The notes below the pieces were generated by a model, which saw only the letters and a program-made list of their open reading frames with translations, ran no database searches and was not told the DNA's origin. From contig CP054837.1 in the NCBI GenBank assembly GCA_028768525.1, forward strand, positions 2,885,001-2,949,000: a stretch of DNA of 64,000 nt, in the 5' to 3' direction. Every line of letters starts with the position of its first letter. Position 1 is the first letter of the stretch. The translations under genes and the position numbers were made by a program. This document shows, piece after piece, positions 59,749 to 64,000 of this stretch. The stretch comes from Desulfobacter sp. GTDB taxonomy: Bacteria; Desulfobacterota; Desulfobacteria; Desulfobacterales; Desulfobacteraceae.

Positions 59749-60891
59749 ATGAAAGCATTACTAGCCCTGGAAGATGGCAGAACCTTCCCCTGCAAGAGTT
59801 TTACAGGACCGGGGGAAGCATCCGGAGAAGTGGTCTTCAACACCAGTATGACCGGGTACCAGGAAATCCTGACAGACCCATCCTACTACGGCCAGATGGT
59901 CACCATGACCTATCCCCTTATCGGCAATTACGGGGTCTGCCCCGAGGATACCGAATCCGACCGGATTCAGGTGGCAGCCTTTATCATTAAAGAGTACCAG
60001 GAATTCCCGAGCAATTTTAGATCCAAGGGCACCCTGGCAGACTACTTGATCAAATCCCATGTTCTGGGCATTGAAGACCTGGATACCCGGGCCCTGACCC
60101 GGCATATCAGAAAATCCGGGGCCATGCGGGCGGTGATTTCCACCACAGACCTGGATCCCGATTCCCTGGTGGCCAAGGCCAAGGCCATCCCCTCCATGGA
60201 GGGCTCCGACCTGGTGGGCTATGTCACCACCAAAAAGCCCTACTTCTGGAAGTACAACCAGCCCGACTATGTGGATATCGACAAACTCAACGATCCGCTG
60301 ATCTGGCGGCACCGGGGCAAGAAATATTCTGTGGTGGCCCTGGACTTCGGCATCAAGTACAACATCATCCGGTGCCTGGAACAGGCCGGATGCGAGGTCC
60401 TGGTGGTACCGGCAACCACATCCGCTGAAACCGTCAAAGCCCTGAAGCCCGACGGCATTTTCCTTTCCAACGGCCCGGGGGACCCCGAACCCCTGACCTA
60501 TGCCGTGTCCACCATTAAAGAACTGCTGGGCCATGCCCCCATCTTCGGCATCTGCCTGGGGATGCAGCTTCTGGGCCTGGCCATGGGCGGAAAGACCATG
60601 AAAATCAAATTCGGCCACCGGGGCGGCAACCAGCCCGTGAAAAACATGGATACGGGAAAGGTGGAAATCACCTCCCAGAACCACGGGTTTGCAGTGGACC
60701 TCACCAGCCTGGACAAAGAGGCCTCGGCCCTTACCCACATCAATTTGAACGAAGATTCCCTGGAAGGATTAAAAAACGATTCCATCCGGGCCTTTGCCGT
60801 CCAGTACCACCCCGAGGCCTCCCCCGGCCCCCACGATGCGGCCTATCTTTTTAACCAGTTTGCAAAAGTGATGGAAAATGCCAAAGCGTAA
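59749..60891 (+). CDS. carA: Carbamoyl-phosphate synthase small subunit CarA
   Basis: The 380-residue glutaminase subunit that releases ammonia from glutamine for carbamoyl phosphate in arginine and pyrimidine synthesis. The N-terminal CPSase_sm_chain domain (about 1-140, TGPGEASGEVVFNTSMTGYQEIL) precedes a class-I amidotransferase domain with nucleophile Cys269 in GICLGMQLLG and the His-Glu pair in VQYHPEASPGPHD. Length matches the family. The gap of 257 bases to divergent glnE was read; no clear promoter or attenuator was identified in it. It overlaps carB by 14 bases. Confidence 0.97.
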   Translation: MKALLALEDGRTFPCKSFTGPGEASGEVVFNTSMTGYQEILTDPSYYGQMVTMTYPLIGNYGVCPEDTESDRIQVAAFIIKEYQEFPSNFRSKGTLADYLIKSHVLGIEDLDTRALTRHIRKSGAMRAVISTTDLDPDSLVAKAKAIPSMEGSDLVGYVTTKKPYFWKYNQPDYVDIDKLNDPLIWRHRGKKYSVVALDFGIKYNIIRCLEQAGCEVLVVPATTSAETVKALKPDGIFLSNGPGDPEPLTYAVSTIKELLGHAPIFGICLGMQLLGLAMGGKTMKIKFGHRGGNQPVKNMDTGKVEITSQNHGFAVDLTSLDKEASALTHINLNEDSLEGLKNDSIRAFAVQYHPEASPGPHDAAYLFNQFAKVMENAKA

Positions 60892-63800
60892 CGATATCCA
60901 GAAAATCCTGATCATTGGTGCAGGTCCGATCATTATCAGCCAGGCCTGCGAGTTTGACTATTCCGGCACCCAGGCCTGTAAGGCCCTGAAGGAAGAGGGA
61001 TTCGAGGTGGTGCTCATCAATTCCAACCCCGCCACCATCATGACCGACCCCGAAACCGCGGACCGGGTCTACATTGAGCCGGTGACACCGGAAACCCTGT
61101 GCAAAATCATCGAAAAAGAGCGGCCCGACGCCGTTCTGCCCACCCTGGGCGGCCAGACCGCATTGAATACCACCATTGATGCGGCAAAAACCGGCATCTT
61201 TGAAAAATACAACATCGAACTCATCGGCGCCTCCATTGATGCCATCAACAAGGCCGAAGACCGGGAACTTTTCCGGGACGCCATGAATAAGATCGGCCTG
61301 CGGATTCCCAAAAGCGGGTTTGCCACCACCATGTACGAGGTGGAGGAAGTCTCCAAGCGCATCGGCTTTCCCATCATCGTACGGCCCAGTTTCACCCTGG
61401 GCGGCACCGGGGGCGGCGTGGCCTATAACTCCGAAGAACTGGCCAAGCTGGCCAAGGCCGGCCTGGACGCCTCCCTGATCACCCAGGTCATGCTGGAGGA
61501 ATCGGTCCTGGGCTGGAAGGAGTACGAGCTGGAGGTGATGCGGGACCATGCCGACAACGTGGTCATCATCTGTTCCATTGAGAACATCGACGCCATGGGG
61601 GTGCACACCGGAGATTCCATCACCGTGGCCCCGGCCCAGACCCTGTCGGACAAGGAATACCAGAAACTGAGGGATGCCTCCATCGCCATTATCCGGGAAA
61701 TCGGGGTGGATACCGGCGGCTCCAATGTCCAGTTTGCCGTGAACCCGGAAAACGGGGATATCATTGTTGTTGAAATGAACCCCAGGGTCTCCCGTTCATC
61801 GGCCCTGGCCTCCAAGGCCACAGGATTTCCCATTGCCAAAATTGCGGCAAAACTGGCCGTGGGCTATACCCTGGACGAAATCCCCAACGACATCACCGGC
61901 GAAACCATGGCCTGCTTTGAGCCCTCCATCGACTATTGCGTCTTGAAAATCCCAAGATGGACCTTTGAAAAATTCCCGGAAACCGATGACATTCTGACCA
62001 CGGCCATGAAGTCGGTGGGCGAAACCATGGCCATCGGCCGGACCTTTAAGGAAGCCTTCCAGAAGGGCATGCGCTCCCTTGAAATCGGCAGGGCCGGTTT
62101 TGGCGCCGACGGCAAGGATCCCGAACCCGGATCTGTCGCCGGCAATGACCTTGAATACATGCTCTCCACCCCCAACTCCCAGCGGCTGTTCTATATTAAA
62201 TACGCCATTGAACACGGCATGCCCATCACCATGATCCATGAGCTGACAGCCATTGATCCCTGGTTCCTCTATCAGTTCAAACAGATCGTGGACCTGGAAA
62301 AGCAGCTGAAGCTGGCCGGCAAGCACCTGCCCCGGGATCTTTTTGAGCAGGCCAAAAAATACGGATTCTCAGACAAGCAGCTGGCAGCGCTTTCCGGCCT
62401 CACGGACAAGCAGATCGAACAGAACCGAAAAGACCTTGGCATCGTCCCCGTGTACAAGCTGGTGGATACCTGTGCCGCAGAATTCAGGGCATCCACGCCC
62501 TACTATTACTCCACCTATGAAACCGAGTGCGAGGCCCGGGTGGAAGATAAAAAGAAAGTCATCATCCTTGGCGGCGGCCCCAACCGTATCGGCCAGGGCA
62601 TTGAGTTTGACTACTGCTGCGTCCACGCCTCCTTCGCCCTGAGGGAAGAGGGGGTGGAATCCATCATGGTCAACTCCAACCCGGAGACCGTATCCACAGA
62701 CTATGACACCTCGGACAAGCTCTACTTCGAGCCCCTGACCCGGGAGGATGTCCTTCACATCGTGGAGAAAGAGAAACCATTCGGCGTCATTGTCCAGTTC
62801 GGCGGCCAGACCCCCCTGAACCTGGCCACTGATCTTCAGAAGGCCGGCGTCCCCATCATCGGCACCAGCCCGGAAAGCATTGACCGGGCAGAGGACAGGG
62901 ACCTGTTCCAGGCCATGCTGGAAAAGCTGGGCCTGCGCCAGCCGGAAAACGGCATCGCCCATTCCTATAAAGAGGCGCGCAACGTGGCCCGGGACATCGG
63001 ATACCCCGTCATGGTCAGGCCCTCATTTGTCCTGGGCGGCCGGGCCATGAAGATCGTCTACGATGAAGCCGACCTGGAAGAATATTTTGACCTGGCGGTC
63101 CAGGCCTCACCGGACAAGCCGGTACTCATTGATAAATTCCTGGAAGAGGCTTTTGAGCTTGATGTGGACGCCATCTCCGACGGCGAAGACACCATCATCG
63201 GCGGCATGATGGAGCATATTGAGGAGGCCGGCATCCACTCCGGCGACTCCGCCTGCGTCCTGCCCCCTTACTCCATTGCCCAGCACCACATTGATGAAAT
63301 GGCGGAAGCAGCCCGGGCCATTGCCAAGGAACTGAAGGTCAAAGGCCTGATGAACATCCAGTTCGGCATCATGAACGATACGGTGTACATCATTGAGGTC
63401 AACCCCAGGGCCTCCCGGACCATTCCCTTTGTCTCCAAATCCATTGGCGTGCCCCTGGCCAAGCTGGCCACCAAGGTCATGCTGGGCAAGACCCTCAAGG
63501 AACTGGGCCTGACCCGTGAGGTGATTCCCCCATATTACTGCGTAAAAGAAGCGGTCATGCCCTTTGACCGGTTTGCCAATGTGGATCCCGTTCTGGGCCC
63601 TGAAATGAAATCCACAGGCGAGGTCATGGGCATTGACAAGGACCTGGGCGCCGCCGTGGCCAAGGCGCAGTTCGCCGCAGGACAACGGCTGCCCAAGGAA
63701 GGCACGGTGTTCATCTCCGTCCAGGACAAGGACAAAGATGCCGCCCTGCCCGTGGCCAGGAGTTTCCATGAAATGGGCTTCACCATCATGGCCACCCGGG

Positions 63801-64000
63801 GAACCGCCCAGTTCCTGGCGGAAAACGACGTACCGGCCAATGTGGTCAAAAAAGTGTCGGCAGGACGGCCCCATGTTGTGGATGCGGTGAAAAACAATGA
63901 GATCCAGCTCATCCTCAACACCGGTGCTTCCAGCCAGACCCAGCGGGACGGGTATGAAATCCGCCGTGCGGCCATCAAGTACAAAATCCCCTATGCCACC
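60878..64000 (+). CDS. carB: Carbamoyl-phosphate synthase large subunit CarB, 3' end beyond window
   Basis: The open frame runs to the window end, giving 1041 codons of about 1070. The start ATG at 60878 lies inside carA (14-base overlap), giving MPKRNDIQKILIIGAGPIII. Two homologous ATP-grasp halves are visible: the first with EFDYSGTQACKALKEEG, RPSFTLGGTGGGVAYN and EMNPRVSRSSALASKATGFP; the second with GGGPNRIGQGIEFDYCCVHA, RPSFVLGGRAMKIVYDEADL and EVNPRASRTIPFVSK. A C-terminal MGS-like allosteric domain begins near 63,600 (GTVFISVQDKDKDAALPVARS). It makes carbamoyl phosphate from bicarbonate, ammonia delivered by CarA, and two ATP. Only the last few dozen residues are missing. Confidence 0.97.
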   Translation, partial: MPKRNDIQKILIIGAGPIIISQACEFDYSGTQACKALKEEGFEVVLINSNPATIMTDPETADRVYIEPVTPETLCKIIEKERPDAVLPTLGGQTALNTTIDAAKTGIFEKYNIELIGASIDAINKAEDRELFRDAMNKIGLRIPKSGFATTMYEVEEVSKRIGFPIIVRPSFTLGGTGGGVAYNSEELAKLAKAGLDASLITQVMLEESVLGWKEYELEVMRDHADNVVIICSIENIDAMGVHTGDSITVAPAQTLSDKEYQKLRDASIAIIREIGVDTGGSNVQFAVNPENGDIIVVEMNPRVSRSSALASKATGFPIAKIAAKLAVGYTLDEIPNDITGETMACFEPSIDYCVLKIPRWTFEKFPETDDILTTAMKSVGETMAIGRTFKEAFQKGMRSLEIGRAGFGADGKDPEPGSVAGNDLEYMLSTPNSQRLFYIKYAIEHGMPITMIHELTAIDPWFLYQFKQIVDLEKQLKLAGKHLPRDLFEQAKKYGFSDKQLAALSGLTDKQIEQNRKDLGIVPVYKLVDTCAAEFRASTPYYYSTYETECEARVEDKKKVIILGGGPNRIGQGIEFDYCCVHASFALREEGVESIMVNSNPETVSTDYDTSDKLYFEPLTREDVLHIVEKEKPFGVIVQFGGQTPLNLATDLQKAGVPIIGTSPESIDRAEDRDLFQAMLEKLGLRQPENGIAHSYKEARNVARDIGYPVMVRPSFVLGGRAMKIVYDEADLEEYFDLAVQASPDKPVLIDKFLEEAFELDVDAISDGEDTIIGGMMEHIEEAGIHSGDSACVLPPYSIAQHHIDEMAEAARAIAKELKVKGLMNIQFGIMNDTVYIIEVNPRASRTIPFVSKSIGVPLAKLATKVMLGKTLKELGLTREVIPPYYCVKEAVMPFDRFANVDPVLGPEMKSTGEVMGIDKDLGAAVAKAQFAAGQRLPKEGTVFISVQDKDKDAALPVARSFHEMGFTIMATRGTAQFLAENDVPANVVKKVSAGRPHVVDAVKNNEIQLILNTGASSQTQRDGYEIRRAAIKYKIPYAT

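Noticed and set aside
1..64000. CRISPR arrays, IS elements with transposase, rRNA operons
   Set aside because: No regularly spaced repeats, no intact transposase and no rRNA sequence were noticed in the window.

Overview
The window reads as one contiguous piece of chromosome from a strictly gene-dense, fairly GC-rich Gram-negative bacterium. The mix points to Desulfobacterota, most likely a Desulfobacterales sulfate reducer. It includes many PAS, 7TMR-DISM and GGDEF sensors, a YcaO-TPR protein, a CoA-transferase fused to a GNAT domain, a TRAP transporter with a TatT lipoprotein, the acetyl-homoserine sulfhydrylation route to methionine, and an AAA-AAA-Lon protease beside an SPFH protein. No rRNA or taxonomic marker is present, so this placement is an inference from gene content.

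Layout. 1-9.5 kb: the end of a GntR regulator, a multi-PAS protein, YjbQ, leucyl aminopeptidase, then a MoxR / DUF58 / transglutaminase operon that runs by overlapping stop-start codons into mutY and a cation diffusion facilitator (CDF). 10.4-12.2 kb: an AT-rich remnant of an integrated element. It is bounded by a 21-bp near-perfect direct repeat, carries a lipoprotein gene and a truncated integrase, and has displaced the native 3' end of the CDF gene. 12.3-16.9 kb: ECF sigma/anti-sigma pair, a FabG-like reductase and a hybrid substrate-binding/histidine-kinase sensor. 17-22.8 kb: YcaO-TPR, an unknown membrane protein, CoA-transferase-GNAT, a DsrE-like protein and a 2-hydroxyacid dehydrogenase. 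22.8-27.7 kb (mostly minus strand): two GGDEF proteins (one with a haem-binding sensor), rlmN, a DUF4126 protein and a TrmH-type methyltransferase. 27.9-35.3 kb: dienoyl-CoA isomerase, metY-metX-metW-nadA, then a double-SBP GGDEF sensor. 35.4-42.4 kb: a 7TMR-DISM histidine kinase, then a strong sigma-70 promoter ahead of SPFH plus AAA-AAA-Lon. 42.4-46.6 kb (minus): two small AT-rich membrane genes and a NfeD-NfeD-FloA operon with an unknown fourth gene. 46.8-53.9 kb: TatT-DctP-DctQ-DctM, a sigma-54 activator and an acyl-CoA synthetase. 53.97 kb: tRNA-Val with its own promoter and terminator. 54.2-64 kb: CHASE4-type hybrid kinase and glnE (minus), then carA-carB running off the end.

How it works together. 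Most of the region is housekeeping (peptide turnover, DNA repair, methionine, NAD, pyrimidine/arginine and nitrogen control) mixed with orphan sensors: three diguanylate cyclases, all retaining an RxxD inhibition site, and three histidine kinases without adjacent response regulators. The strongest candidates for new biology are the SPFH + double-AAA Lon-like protease operon, which sits within a few kb of a second membrane-microdomain operon (NfeD/FloA), and the integrated-element scar in the CDF gene, whose boundaries can be read to the base.
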